NCBI RefSeq assembly: GCF_900129575.1
Contig: NZ_FQWE01000003.1
Coordinates: 62,001 to 126,000 of the forward strand
DNA: 64,000 nt
Reading direction: 5' to 3'
Source: Flavobacterium segetis
GTDB lineage: Bacteria > Bacteroidota > Bacteroidia > Flavobacteriales > Flavobacteriaceae
Both the position numbers and the translations under genes were made by a program. Each line of letters opens with the position of its first letter. Within the stretch, counting starts at the first letter, position 1. A model generated the notes under the pieces. It made no database searches, was not told the origin of the DNA, and saw nothing but the letters and a program-made list of their open reading frames with translations. This document shows, in pieces, positions 8,726 through 17,045 of the stretch.

Positions 8726-10018
8726 TTAAACCACTCTAACCACAAAATAATTTTTCTTACCACTTTGCAATAGCACGAACTGATTGTTAATTAAATCCTT
8801 TATAGTAAGAACAAAACCTTCGGCAATTTTTTCTCTGTTAACTGATATAGAATTGGCTGTCAAAGCGCGTCTTGCTTCACCATTAGACTTAAAAAATCCT
8901 GTTTTCTCATTTAGAACTGTAATTATATCAATTCCTAATTCTATTTCAACTTTACTTATTTCAGCTTGAGGAACACCTTCAAAAACATCTAAAAAAGTGG
9001 CTTCATCTAATTGTTTTAAATCAGCAGCGGTAGAGTTTCCAAACAAAATAGCAGAGGCTTTTATGGCATTTTCTAAATCAGATATGGAGTGAACCATTGT
9101 TGTTATCTCCTCTGCTAAACGTTTTTGCATTAAGCGTAAATGTGGAGTTTCTCTATGATTTTCTGTTAAAACTTCAATTTCATCTTTCGTTAAAAAAGTA
9201 AAAATTTTAATATATTTTTCAGCATCAAGATCTGAAGTGTTTAACCAATATTGATAAAATTTATAAGGAGAAGTTCTCGCTGCATCTAGCCAAATATTTC
9301 CTCCCTCAGATTTGCCAAATTTTGTTCCATCAGCTTTTGTAATTAAAGGACAAGTCAAGGCGTAAGCCTTCCCCCCAGCAATTCTACGAACTAGTTCTGT
9401 ACCTGTAGTTATATTTCCCCACTGATCACTTCCTCCCATTTGAAGCGTACAGCTTTTATTATTGTATAAATGTAAAAAGTCATAACCCTGAACTAATTGA
9501 TAAGTAAACTCCGTAAATGACATTCCTTCAGCAGCTTCAGATGATAAACGTTTTTTTACAGAATCCTTAGACATCATATAGTTTACTGTGATATGCTTAC
9601 CAATATCCCGAATAAAATCTAGAAAAGAAAAGTTCTTCATCCAATCATAATTATTCACCAATTCCGCAGCATTTGCCCCCTTAGAAGTAAAATCTAAAAA
9701 ACGAGCTAATTGTCCTTTTATAGCTTCCTGATTGTGGCGTAAAGTACTTTCGTCTAATAAATTTCTTTCATTTGATTTTCCTGAAGGATCACCTATCATT
9801 CCAGTCGCACCGCCAACTAATGCTAAAGGCTTGTGTCCAGATAACTGAAAATGTTTAAGCATCATAACTCCTACTAAGTGTCCTATATGTAACGAATCAG
9901 CAGTTGGATCAATTCCCACATAAGCAACACGCATTTGCTCCATTAAATGTTCTTCTGTGCCTGGCATTACATCGTGTAGCATTCCTCTCCAAGTAACTTC
10001 TTCAATAAAATTTTTCAT
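8726..10018 (-). CDS. tyrS: tyrosyl-tRNA synthetase
   Basis: A 430-residue class I synthetase that charges tRNA-Tyr in the cytoplasm. The HIGH motif is intact in DSLHIGHL (residues 44-47). The KMSKS equivalent is KFGKS (233-237), as is usual for bacterial Tyr[11 protein letters not shown] contributes to tyrosine and adenylate binding. A C-terminal S4-like RNA-binding domain (about 355-425) contains SNGEARRAL. Length is normal for the TyrS family. It is monocistronic with its own -7 element on the minus strand; no T-box leader is visible, and none is expected in Bacteroidota. Confidence 0.98.
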   Translation of the reverse strand: MKNFIEEVTWRGMLHDVMPGTEEHLMEQMRVAYVGIDPTADSLHIGHLVGVMMLKHFQLSGHKPLALVGGATGMIGDPSGKSNERNLLDESTLRHNQEAIKGQLARFLDFTSKGANAAELVNNYDWMKNFSFLDFIRDIGKHITVNYMMSKDSVKKRLSSEAAEGMSFTEFTYQLVQGYDFLHLYNNKSCTLQMGGSDQWGNITTGTELVRRIAGGKAYALTCPLITKADGTKFGKSEGGNIWLDAARTSPYKFYQYWLNTSDLDAEKYIKIFTFLTKDEIEVLTENHRETPHLRLMQKRLAEEITTMVHSISDLENAIKASAILFGNSTAADLKQLDEATFLDVFEGVPQAEISKVEIELGIDIITVLNEKTGFFKSNGEARRALTANSISVNREKIAEGFVLTIKDLINNQFVLLQSGKKNYFVVRVV

Positions 10019-10037
10019 CTTTTTTATTCAATTTGTG

Positions 10038-10045
10038 CAAAGATA
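10038..10045 (-). promoter_or_regulatory. -7 promoter element of tyrS
   Basis: On the minus strand the sequence reads TATCTTTG, a perfect TAnnTTTG, 19 bp upstream of the tyrS ATG. Confidence 0.55.
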
Positions 10046-10109
10046 GTAATTCAAGCGTAATGAAAGTATCAATTTTAACTGCACAGCTATTATGAATTAT
10101 AATAACTAG

Positions 10110-10292
10110 AACCCGTTAGGTGTAATTATTCAAAACGTCAGTTCGGGTATTTTTTGTGGAGTAAAACGTAGCAAAAAATATATCGAGAACCGTTTTTAAG
10201 GAAATTTTTCTTGTTCTCGATACATTTTTCTATCGAAAAATACTCGAACTGACGAAAAATCATCTTCAAAAACTAATTATACCCAACGGGTT
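10110..10292. repeat. 183-bp imperfect palindromic element (MITE-like), copy A
   Basis: The ends are inverted copies: AACCCGTTAGGTGTAATTA at the left and the complement of AACCCGTTGGGTATAATTA at the right (17 of 19). Further in, CGTCAGTTCGGGTATTTTT matches the inverted CGTCAGTTCGAGTATTTTT (18 of 19), and TATCGAGAAC also pairs. It has no ORF. A degraded second copy lies near 50990-51106. It fills most of the tyrS-epimerase intergenic region. Confidence 0.8.
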
Positions 10293-10367
10293 AATTGATA
10301 GCATTAATTGACAAACAGTAGCAGAATTGCATTTCTAAAATGAGATGGATTTCATTACATTTACAAA

Positions 10368-11363
10368 ATGATTTTAATAACCGGAGGAACAGGTTTAGTT
10401 GGCGCTCATTTACTACTACATTTGATTAAAAATGGAGAGCAAGTTCGCGCTATTTATCGAAAACCTGAAAGTATTGAAAAAACAAAATCTCTATTTGATC
10501 TTTATAAAAAAAGAGGATTATTTGATTTAATTAATTGGTATCCCGCTGATATTAATAATATTCCTGCGCTTGAAAAAGCCTTTGAAGGAATAGATTATGT
10601 TTATCATTGTGCAGCTGTAATTTCATTAGATCCAAAAGATGAAAATTTATTGCGAAAAACAAATATTGAGGGCACGGCTAATATTGTTAATTTTTGTATT
10701 GCCTTTAATATTAAAAAATTATGTTTTATTAGTTCCATAGCTACTCTTGGCGATTTATTACCTCATGAAAAATTTATTACCGAAGAAACGGAATGGAATC
10801 CAGAAAATTATCACAGCGATTACGCGATATCTAAGTACGGTGCAGAAATGGAAATTTGGAGAGGACAGCAAGAAGGATTAAGCACTCTTATAATTAATCC
10901 TGGAGTGATTCTTGGACCTGGCTTTAGAGAGCAAGGAAGTGGATTACTTTTCCAAAAAGTTGAAGAAGGTTTAACTTTCTATACTTTGGGAACAACAGGA
11001 TTTATTTCTGTTATTGATGTTGTTAAACTTACTATTGATTTGATGAAAAGCGATATATCAAATCAACGATTTACGTTAGTAAGTGAAAACATATCTTTTA
11101 AAGAAATATTATTTACCATTGCTGATGCCTTAAAAGTAAAACGACCAAAAACAGAAGCAAGCAAATTGCTCATGGAGCTAATCTGGCGTATTGACTATTT
11201 ACTTTCGGCTTTATTTGGTAAAAAAAGACAATTTACAAAAGCTACCGCAAGAGCCTCCTACTCTCAAAGCTTGTATTCTAATCAAAAAGTTAAAGATACT
11301 TTACCAAATCAATTTACAAATATTAGATTATATATCAAAGAAATAGCGCGTTTAAAAAATTAA
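10368..11363 (+). CDS. NAD(P)-dependent epimerase/dehydratase (extended SDR)
   Basis: The 331-residue protein has a Rossmann fold: nucleotide-binding GGTGLVGAHLL (6-16), the catalytic Ser region FISSIAT (120-126) and the YxxxK pair in YAISKYG (Y152, K156). It is closest in style to SDRs acting on sugar nucleotides, dihydroflavonol-like compounds or 3-beta-hydroxysteroids; the substrate cannot be told from sequence alone. It stands alone after the palindromic element and converges with the DUF4296 gene, with only 4 bp between the stop codons and no clear terminator between them. Confidence 0.88.
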   Translation: MILITGGTGLVGAHLLLHLIKNGEQVRAIYRKPESIEKTKSLFDLYKKRGLFDLINWYPADINNIPALEKAFEGIDYVYHCAAVISLDPKDENLLRKTNIEGTANIVNFCIAFNIKKLCFISSIATLGDLLPHEKFITEETEWNPENYHSDYAISKYGAEMEIWRGQQEGLSTLIINPGVILGPGFREQGSGLLFQKVEEGLTFYTLGTTGFISVIDVVKLTIDLMKSDISNQRFTLVSENISFKEILFTIADALKVKRPKTEASKLLMELIWRIDYLLSALFGKKRQFTKATARASYSQSLYSNQKVKDTLPNQFTNIRLYIKEIARLKN

Positions 11364-11367
11364 AACC

Positions 11368-11853
11368 TTACTGTAAAGGTTCTTTTCTCAGTGAAGTTTT
11401 GCTTACTGCTTCCTTGTTAATAAATTTCTTTTTTCGCTTTAAAATTGTGTCTTCCTCGGTTAACAATAGTCTTTTATTCTTGGTCTTTTTAATATTTAAT
11501 GACTTTTTACTTTCAACTTTTATTAAAGAATCTGAAGTTGCTTTTTGAGTGCTAATACGCTTTGTTACTTGGGTAAACATCTTTTTATATTCCTCACTAT
11601 CGGTAGAATAATAAACATTACTTTTTGCAAATTGAAGACTGTCTACTTTATACTTTTTATAGACATAATCTCTCGCGTTTATCTTAAAACTATCAATAGA
11701 TGCTGGACTTTGATATTTAATAGCTTGAAGAATAGACAAATCATACATTATATTTATCATTACATCCTTCTCTATTAAGCGCGCAGGTTTTTTATCATCT
11801 TTACAACTTGAAAAGAAAACAAGAATCGCTATAAAAAGTATCACTTTATTCAT
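11368..11853 (-). CDS. DUF4296-type lipoprotein
   Basis: From the ATG at 11853 the product begins MNKVILFIAILVFFSSCKDD, a clear lipoprotein signal with the lipobox cysteine at C17. An upstream ATG at 11874 would overlap the dihydroorotase stop codon and add charged residues before the signal, so it is unlikely. The mature part (about 145 residues) has the DUF4296-like pattern MINIMYDLSILQAIKYQS and YKMFTQVTKRIS, and a very Lys/Arg-rich tail. Its function is unknown. It directly follows the dihydroorotase gene, 10 nt away, in an arrangement I recall from other flavobacteria. Confidence 0.82.
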   Translation of the reverse strand: MNKVILFIAILVFFSSCKDDKKPARLIEKDVMINIMYDLSILQAIKYQSPASIDSFKINARDYVYKKYKVDSLQFAKSNVYYSTDSEEYKKMFTQVTKRISTQKATSDSLIKVESKKSLNIKKTKNKRLLLTEEDTILKRKKKFINKEAVSKTSLRKEPLQ

Positions 11854-11863
11854 TTCTTTTCTT

Positions 11864-13204
11864 TTATCTATCAAATAATAATCGTTTTCCTGCTCGAATA
11901 TCTTTCACTTTGAAAGGGGTGTAAACCAGTTGTCCATTTACAAAAGTATGCGTTATCCTGGACTTAAAAGTATATCCTTCAAAGGGAGACCAACCACATT
12001 TAGCCAAAATATTTTCTTTTTTAACACTCCAAGGTAAACCAGGGTTTACAATCACTAAATCAGCATAATAACCTTCTTTGATAAAACCACGTTTCTCAAT
12101 TTTAAAAATTTTTGCTGGATTATGGCACATTTTTTCTACAATTTTCTCAATACTTATTTTTCCCTGATGAAAAGCTTCAAACATTGCAACAACTGCATGT
12201 TGCACTAACGGACCTCCAGATGGTGCTTTTAAATAAGATTGGTTTTTTTCTTCGATAGTGTGCGGGGCATGATCTGTGGCAATAACATCAATTCTATCAT
12301 CAAGCAAGGCTTCCCACAATGCTTTTCTATCATTGACAGATTTTATTGCTGGATTCCATTTAATTAAATTGCCTTTAATTTTATAATCTTCATCAGAAAA
12401 CCATAAATGATGAATACAGACTTCGGCAGTTATTAATTTATCTTCCAACGGAATTTTATTTGTAAAAAACTCCAGTTCTTTTGCTGTTGATAAATGAAAA
12501 ACATGCAACCTTGCTCCTGTTTTTTTAGCAAGTTTAACTATTCTTTCCGTAGATTTATAACATGCTTCAACAGATCTAATTTTTGGATGACATTCCACTG
12601 GAATATCTTCTCCGTACTGCAATTTAAATTTTTCTAAATTTGTTTTCACAATCTCATCATCTTCACTATGAACCGCAATTAGCAGCTTTGTAGATGAAAA
12701 TATTTTTTCTAAAGATGCAGAACTATCTACTAACATGTCGCCTGTAGAAGAGCCTAAAAATAATTTTAACCCGGCAACATTTCTTGGATTCGTTTTTAAA
12801 ATTTCTTCTAAGTTTTCATTCGTTCCACCCATCATAAATGAGTAATTAGCATATGAATTTTGCGCAGCTAATTCATATTTTTTCTCTAATATTTCCTGAG
12901 TGATGGCATTGGGAACTGTATTTGGTTGTTCAATATAAGAAGTTATTCCGCCTGCAACCGCAGCTCTAGATTCAGATTCTATATCGCCCTTGTGCGTCAA
13001 ACCTGGTTCTCTAAAATGAACTTGATCATCAATAGCTCCAGGCATAAGATAATTTCCTTCAGCATCGATAATTTTACAATCGGGAGATTTAGCACTGATG
13101 TTTTCTGAAATTTCAACAATTAAATCATTCTCAATTAATACATCGCCCTCAAAAATCAACCCTTCATTTACTATTTTGGCATTCTTAATTAAAACCCTAT
13201 TCAT
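11864..13204 (-). CDS. pyrC: dihydroorotase
   Basis: A 446-residue amidohydrolase that closes N-carbamoyl-aspartate to dihydroorotate in pyrimidine synthesis. Features are the REPG loop in QVHFREPG, the lysine in GLKLFLGSSTG (K146, probable carboxylated metal bridge), H178, H236 and the final Asp in IATDHAPHT (D310). The usual first metal-site motif HxH reads QVH here (Q61, H63), so the first His is replaced by Gln. I believe the DDQVHFREPG form is common in Bacteroidota dihydroorotases, but dihydropyrimidinase- or allantoinase-like activity cannot be excluded. It sits between the mannosyltransferase and DUF4296 genes in one minus-strand operon. Confidence 0.88.
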   Translation of the reverse strand: MNRVLIKNAKIVNEGLIFEGDVLIENDLIVEISENISAKSPDCKIIDAEGNYLMPGAIDDQVHFREPGLTHKGDIESESRAAVAGGITSYIEQPNTVPNAITQEILEKKYELAAQNSYANYSFMMGGTNENLEEILKTNPRNVAGLKLFLGSSTGDMLVDSSASLEKIFSSTKLLIAVHSEDDEIVKTNLEKFKLQYGEDIPVECHPKIRSVEACYKSTERIVKLAKKTGARLHVFHLSTAKELEFFTNKIPLEDKLITAEVCIHHLWFSDEDYKIKGNLIKWNPAIKSVNDRKALWEALLDDRIDVIATDHAPHTIEEKNQSYLKAPSGGPLVQHAVVAMFEAFHQGKISIEKIVEKMCHNPAKIFKIEKRGFIKEGYYADLVIVNPGLPWSVKKENILAKCGWSPFEGYTFKSRITHTFVNGQLVYTPFKVKDIRAGKRLLFDR

Positions 13205-13216
13205 CGTTTCTCTTTC

Positions 13217-13942
13217 TTATAATGTGTTAAATAATTTCTTTAACCTAAGCGCAATAACACCTAAAACAGCTTCAACAATAATTGAATTACTCATTTTAGA
13301 CTGTCCTTTCGTTCTATCTGTAAAAATAATGGGGACCTCAACAATTTGAAATTTTTTACAGTAAGTCCGGTATTTCATTTCAATTTGAAACGCGTAGCCC
13401 ACAAATTTAATTTTATCTAAATTAATTTCTTCTAAAACATTTCTTTTGTAGCACACAAAACCCGCTGTGGCATCATGAATTTTCATTCCAGTTATCAATC
13501 TAACATAAACAGATGCAAAATAAGACATCAAAACTCGGCTCAATGGCCAATTTACAACATTTACACCAGTAACATATCTTGATCCTATTGACAAATCAGC
13601 ATCCCCTAAATGGCAAGCATGATATAATTTTTCTAAATCTTTTGGATTATGAGAGAAATCAGCATCCATTTCAAAAATATACTTATAATCTCGCTTTAAA
13701 GACCACTTAAATCCGTGAACATAAGCAGTTCCCAATCCCGATTTTTTCTCCCTTTTTTCTAAAAACAATCTATCTTTAAATTCAGCTTGAAGTAGAACAA
13801 CCTTATCAGCAGTTCGATCCGGCGAATTATCATCAATAATTAAAACATTAAAAGGGATATGTTGTGATAGCACTGATCGAATAATACTTTCAATATTTTC
13901 AATTTCGTTATACGTCGGAATTATAACAATACAATCATTCAT
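13217..13942 (-). CDS. polyprenol-phosphate mannosyltransferase-like glycosyltransferase (GT2)
   Basis: The 241-residue GT-A enzyme has IIPTYNEIENIESII at the N-terminus, the nucleotide-sugar-binding IIDDNSPDRT, the metal-binding DAD in FEMDADFSHNP, and the DPM1-like segment GSRYVTG and HDATAGF. It lacks C-terminal transmembrane helices, like the soluble dolichyl- or polyprenyl-phosphate mannose synthases. It probably makes a lipid-linked mannose donor for glycosylation at the membrane. It is the first gene of the minus-strand operon with dihydroorotase and DUF4296, with a -7 element 30 bp upstream. Confidence 0.88.
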   Translation of the reverse strand: MNDCIVIIPTYNEIENIESIIRSVLSQHIPFNVLIIDDNSPDRTADKVVLLQAEFKDRLFLEKREKKSGLGTAYVHGFKWSLKRDYKYIFEMDADFSHNPKDLEKLYHACHLGDADLSIGSRYVTGVNVVNWPLSRVLMSYFASVYVRLITGMKIHDATAGFVCYKRNVLEEINLDKIKFVGYAFQIEMKYRTYCKKFQIVEVPIIFTDRTKGQSKMSNSIIVEAVLGVIALRLKKLFNTL

Positions 13943-13972
13943 ATTTTAAGTAATTTCACGGCAAAAGTAAAC

Positions 13973-13980
13973 TTTTTATG
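13973..13980 (-). promoter_or_regulatory. -7 promoter element of the mannosyltransferase operon
   Basis: The minus strand reads TACTTTTG (perfect TAnnTTTG), 30 bp upstream of the ATG at 13942. Confidence 0.5.
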
Positions 13981-14030
13981 GCATTACATCCTTAATAAAA
14001 TTATAATAAAGAGAATGATATAAAAATTAC

Positions 14031-14038
14031 TAATTTTG
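14031..14038 (+). promoter_or_regulatory. -7 promoter element of the DUF4271 - hemD pair
   Basis: TAATTTTG matches TAnnTTTG, 7 bp before the ATG at 14046, implying a nearly leaderless transcript. It is divergent from the element at 13973. Confidence 0.45.
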
Positions 14039-14045
14039 CGCAATT

Positions 14046-14717
14046 ATGATCGAAAATATACTTCAACCAAGAATAACAGAAAGTAAAGATTGGGCAACTG
14101 TACTCTTTGTTTTATCGTTTGCAATAATTGCAATAACCAGATCGGTTTTTGCAAATCGATTTAGTGATTTTGCGAATTTGATTTATTCTAATAAATATAT
14201 AAAGATTTATAAAGACAGCACGAATTTAAAAAGTGTATTTACAATTTCTTTATTTTTAGTTCAGTCAATCTCACTTGCCTTCTTAATCCAAATAACGTTG
14301 AGTTATTTTGGCTTTGCCACAAAAACAGATTGGCTCGTTTACATACAAATATTTACGTTTTTAGTTTTTTTCATATTATCTAAATTTTTAATTGAAAAAA
14401 TTATTGCAACTTCCTTTAATATTGAAGAATTTGTGGAGCAATTCAATCTTCAAAAAGTAACGTATAGAACCTATATAGGATTATTCATCCTTCCAGTTAA
14501 CATAATTTTGTTTTATTACGACTCATTTTCAAGAAATATTCCTTTAATTATAATAGGTATAATACTGATAGCTAATGTTTTAACTTATTTTATTTCAATT
14601 AAAAATTATCAAAAATTAATATTCAGTAAGTTGTTTTACTTTATTTTATATCTTTGCGCTCTCGAAATAGCACCCTATTATTTTATGTATTATTGGTTTA
14701 CTAAAGGGAATGCTTAG
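14046..14717 (+). CDS. DUF4271 integral membrane protein
   Basis: A 223-residue polytopic protein with about six hydrophobic segments, starting with VLFVLSFAIIAITRSVFA and ending with a helix around YFILYLCALEIAPYYFMYYW. It matches the DUF4271 pattern: short, Bacteroidota-restricted and located directly before a uroporphyrinogen-III synthase-like gene. It runs up to the hemD-like gene, ending 13 nt before the preferred hemD start. Its function is unknown. The conserved neighbourhood suggests a link to heme synthesis or to the divergent glycosyl-lipid operon, but nothing in the sequence shows this. Confidence 0.82.
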   Translation: MIENILQPRITESKDWATVLFVLSFAIIAITRSVFANRFSDFANLIYSNKYIKIYKDSTNLKSVFTISLFLVQSISLAFLIQITLSYFGFATKTDWLVYIQIFTFLVFFILSKFLIEKIIATSFNIEEFVEQFNLQKVTYRTYIGLFILPVNIILFYYDSFSRNIPLIIIGIILIANVLTYFISIKNYQKLIFSKLFYFILYLCALEIAPYYFMYYWFTKGNA

Positions 14718-14730
14718 AAAAAGTGAAAAT

Positions 14731-15480
14731 ATGAAAGTGAAAACAATTTTGGTCTCACAACCTGAACCTAAGGTAGAAAATTCACCTTACTTTGAACTTC
14801 AACAAAAGCATAAAGTAAAGATTGATTTTAGACCTTTTATTCATGTGGAAGGAGTAAATGCAAAAGAGATTCGACTTCAAAAAGTGGATCTTAATAATTA
14901 CTCAGCAATTATTTTAACTAGTAAAAATTCTGTCGATCATTTTTTTAGAGTAGCAGAGGAAATGCGCTTTAAAGTTCCTGAAGGATTAAAATATTTCTGT
15001 CAATCTGAGGCGATTGCTTTTTATTTACAAAAGTATGTTGTTTATAGAAAACGTAAAATTTATGTTGGTCCAAAAGATTTTGCAGACTTATCTCCACTGA
15101 TAAAAAAATACAAGGACGAAAAATTTTTATTACCAGCCTCAGACCAATTAAATGCTGATGCTCAAATAACGCTAAATGCATTAAAAGTAGATTGGACACC
15201 AGCAGTTTTTTACAAAACAGTGATGAGTGATTTATCTGATCTTGCTGATGTTTATTATGATATTTTAGCATTCTTTAGTCCCACTGGAATTAAATCATTA
15301 TTTATGAACTTTCCAGATTTTAAACAAAACGAAACACGAATTGCTGTTTTTGGAAGTACCACTCAAAAAGAAGCTTTAGATCACGGATTGAGAGTAGACA
15401 TTCTTGCACCAACGCCTGCAACACCATCTATGACAATGGCTTTGGAAAAATACATAAGCGAAGCTAATAAAGGAAAATAA
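14731..15480 (+). CDS. hemD: uroporphyrinogen-III synthase family protein
   Basis: From the ATG at 14731 the product is 249 residues and begins MKVKTILVSQPEP. An in-frame ATG at 14710 would overlap DUF4271 by 8 nt and add seven residues. The protein has the two-lobed HemD pattern: AIILTSKNSVDHFF in lobe one, YVGPKDFADLSPLI in the middle and LAFFSPTGIKSLF followed by IAVFGSTTQKEAL in lobe two. HemD inverts the D ring when cyclising hydroxymethylbilane. HemD proteins are poorly conserved, so the family call is firmer than the exact activity. A strong terminator follows. Confidence 0.85.
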   Translation: MKVKTILVSQPEPKVENSPYFELQQKHKVKIDFRPFIHVEGVNAKEIRLQKVDLNNYSAIILTSKNSVDHFFRVAEEMRFKVPEGLKYFCQSEAIAFYLQKYVVYRKRKIYVGPKDFADLSPLIKKYKDEKFLLPASDQLNADAQITLNALKVDWTPAVFYKTVMSDLSDLADVYYDILAFFSPTGIKSLFMNFPDFKQNETRIAVFGSTTQKEALDHGLRVDILAPTPATPSMTMALEKYISEANKGK

Positions 15481-15501
15481 GGAAAATATTAAAGATATAA
15501 A

Positions 15502-15536
15502 AAAATCCATTCACTTGCTGAATGGATTTTTTTTGT
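15502..15536 (+). terminator. rho-independent terminator after hemD
   Basis: A perfect 12-bp stem, AAAATCCATTCA (15502-15513) with its complement at 15519-15530, closes a CTTGC loop. An uninterrupted T run follows. Confidence 0.9.
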
Positions 15537-15634
15537 ATTTTAACTAAAGATAAATATTTCACATTATCATTTTTTGCTTATTTTAGATTTCAAAATGAAA
15601 TTAAAATACAATTTTTAGTTTAAAGTAATACTAT

Positions 15635-16105
15635 ATGAAAAGTAATTCCTTCACTGTCGAAATAGACGGCATCGATAAAGAAATTCTGCGCGATTTAATG
15701 TCAGATGCCCGTAAACCCATTCTTCAAATTGCAAACAAAATAGGAATTTCAGGAGCAGCAATTCATCAACGTTTAAGAAAACTAGAACAATCTGGTGTAA
15801 TTTCAGGTTCTAAGTTTACTGTAAATAATAAAATTCTAGGTTACAATACTATGGCTTTTGTTGGGATTTACCTCGACAAAGCAGCGCGAAATCCTGAAAC
15901 AGTGAGAGAATTAAAAAAAATCCCCGAAGTGTTAGAATGTCATTACACTACAGGAAACTGGTCGATATTGATAAAAATTATTTGCAAAGATAATGAACAC
16001 TTAATGCAGTTGCTCAACACTAAAATTCAAGCAATAGAGGGTGTTTCCAGAACTGAGACTTTCATTTCCTTAGATCAACAAATTGACAGACAAATTCAGC
16101 TTTAA
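15635..16105 (+). CDS. Lrp/AsnC-family transcriptional regulator
   Basis: A 156-residue regulator with an N-terminal winged helix-turn-helix (about 10-60; DGIDKEILRDLMSDARKP then GISGAAIHQRLRKLEQSGVI). A C-terminal RAM ligand-binding domain (about 75-150) contains VLECHYTTGNWSILIKI. Such proteins sense amino acids and form octamers that wrap DNA. It is monocistronic, and no amino-acid gene is adjacent, so its target cannot be inferred here. Confidence 0.93.
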   Translation: MKSNSFTVEIDGIDKEILRDLMSDARKPILQIANKIGISGAAIHQRLRKLEQSGVISGSKFTVNNKILGYNTMAFVGIYLDKAARNPETVRELKKIPEVLECHYTTGNWSILIKIICKDNEHLMQLLNTKIQAIEGVSRTETFISLDQQIDRQIQL

Positions 16106-16128
16106 CTTTTAACTATTTAAAGCTAAAA

Positions 16129-16166
16129 AAAGCCGACTCATTTTAAAAATGAGCCAGCCTTTATAT
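16129..16166. terminator. bidirectional hairpin between the Lrp regulator and the metallopeptidase
   Basis: The core stem ACTCATTTT / AAAATGAG is extended by imperfect AAAGCC / GGCTTT-type pairing and flanked by A and T tracts. Confidence 0.6.
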
Positions 16167-16203
16167 TTTAAAAAAAATTTCTAATTAGATAGTTGTCTTT
16201 GAA

Positions 16204-16890
16204 TTAGTCTCTCCTACCACCCATGTAAATAGAAACATAATACAATAGCGTAGCGATTGAACCTAAAGCAGCGACTACATACGTTCTAGCAGCCCATTTC
16301 AATGAATCCTTAGCTCCCGCTTGTTCTTGTTGCGTAAGCATTCTTTTATTTTCTAACCATGCTAATGCGCGATTACTTGCATCATATTCTACGGGTAATG
16401 TTACAATTGAAAATAAAGTAGTTGCTGCAAAAATAATAATTCCCACTAATAACAATTGAGGAAAAGTATTTAATAACAAAATCCCCCCAAGTAATATCCA
16501 TTGCATATAACTTGATGCTACATTCACAATGGGAACTAATTTAGAGCGCATAGTTAACCATTGATACCCAACTGCGTGTTGAACTGCGTGCCCACATTCA
16601 TGAGCCGCCACTGCTGCTGCTGCTGCATTTCTTTGATTATAAACTGCTTCACTTAAATTTACTGTTTTATCCATTGGATTGTAGTGATCTGTTAATCTTC
16701 CTGGAGTTGAGATCACTCTTACATCGCGAATGCCGTTATCTGCGAGCATTTTTTCGGCAATTTCAGCACCTGACATTCCATTTTGTAATTGTAATTTAGA
16801 ATAATGTTCAAATTTACTTTTTAGTCTTGAACTAACTAGCCAGCTGAACAACATGATTGCTCCAGCTAGAATTAAATATCCCATTCCCAT
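16204..16890 (-). CDS. YugP-type zinc metallopeptidase (membrane)
   Basis: A 228-residue inner-membrane protein of the neutral zinc metallopeptidase family typified by Bacillus YugP. It carries the zinc-binding HECGH motif in AAHECGHAVQHA (H97, E98, H101), after an N-terminal membrane helix. Three more hydrophobic segments follow at about 118-165 and 205-225. The preceding GRLTDHYNPMDKTVNLSEAVYN block is characteristic of the family. The substrate is unknown. It is downstream of leuS but separated from it by a terminator, so it is likely transcribed separately. Confidence 0.9.
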   Translation of the reverse strand: MGMGYLILAGAIMLFSWLVSSRLKSKFEHYSKLQLQNGMSGAEIAEKMLADNGIRDVRVISTPGRLTDHYNPMDKTVNLSEAVYNQRNAAAAAVAAHECGHAVQHAVGYQWLTMRSKLVPIVNVASSYMQWILLGGILLLNTFPQLLLVGIIIFAATTLFSIVTLPVEYDASNRALAWLENKRMLTQQEQAGAKDSLKWAARTYVVAALGSIATLLYYVSIYMGGRRD

Positions 16891-16984
16891 AGTTTTTTCT
16901 TTTATTTTTTGAGTTAAAAGCTAATCAGCAAATTACGACCCAAAAATCAACAATGCCAAATTGACACTAGTTAAATATTTGCAA

Positions 16985-17023
16985 ATAAAAAAAACCCAAA
17001 CTTCAGTAATAGAAATTTGGGTT
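16985..17023 (-). terminator. terminator of leuS
   Basis: Read on the minus strand, AACCCAAA (17016-17023 complement) pairs with TTTGGGTT (16993-17000 complement). A long T run follows, encoded by the A tract at 16987-16994. Confidence 0.75.
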
Positions 17024-17045
17024 GATATTATTAAAATTTCATATA

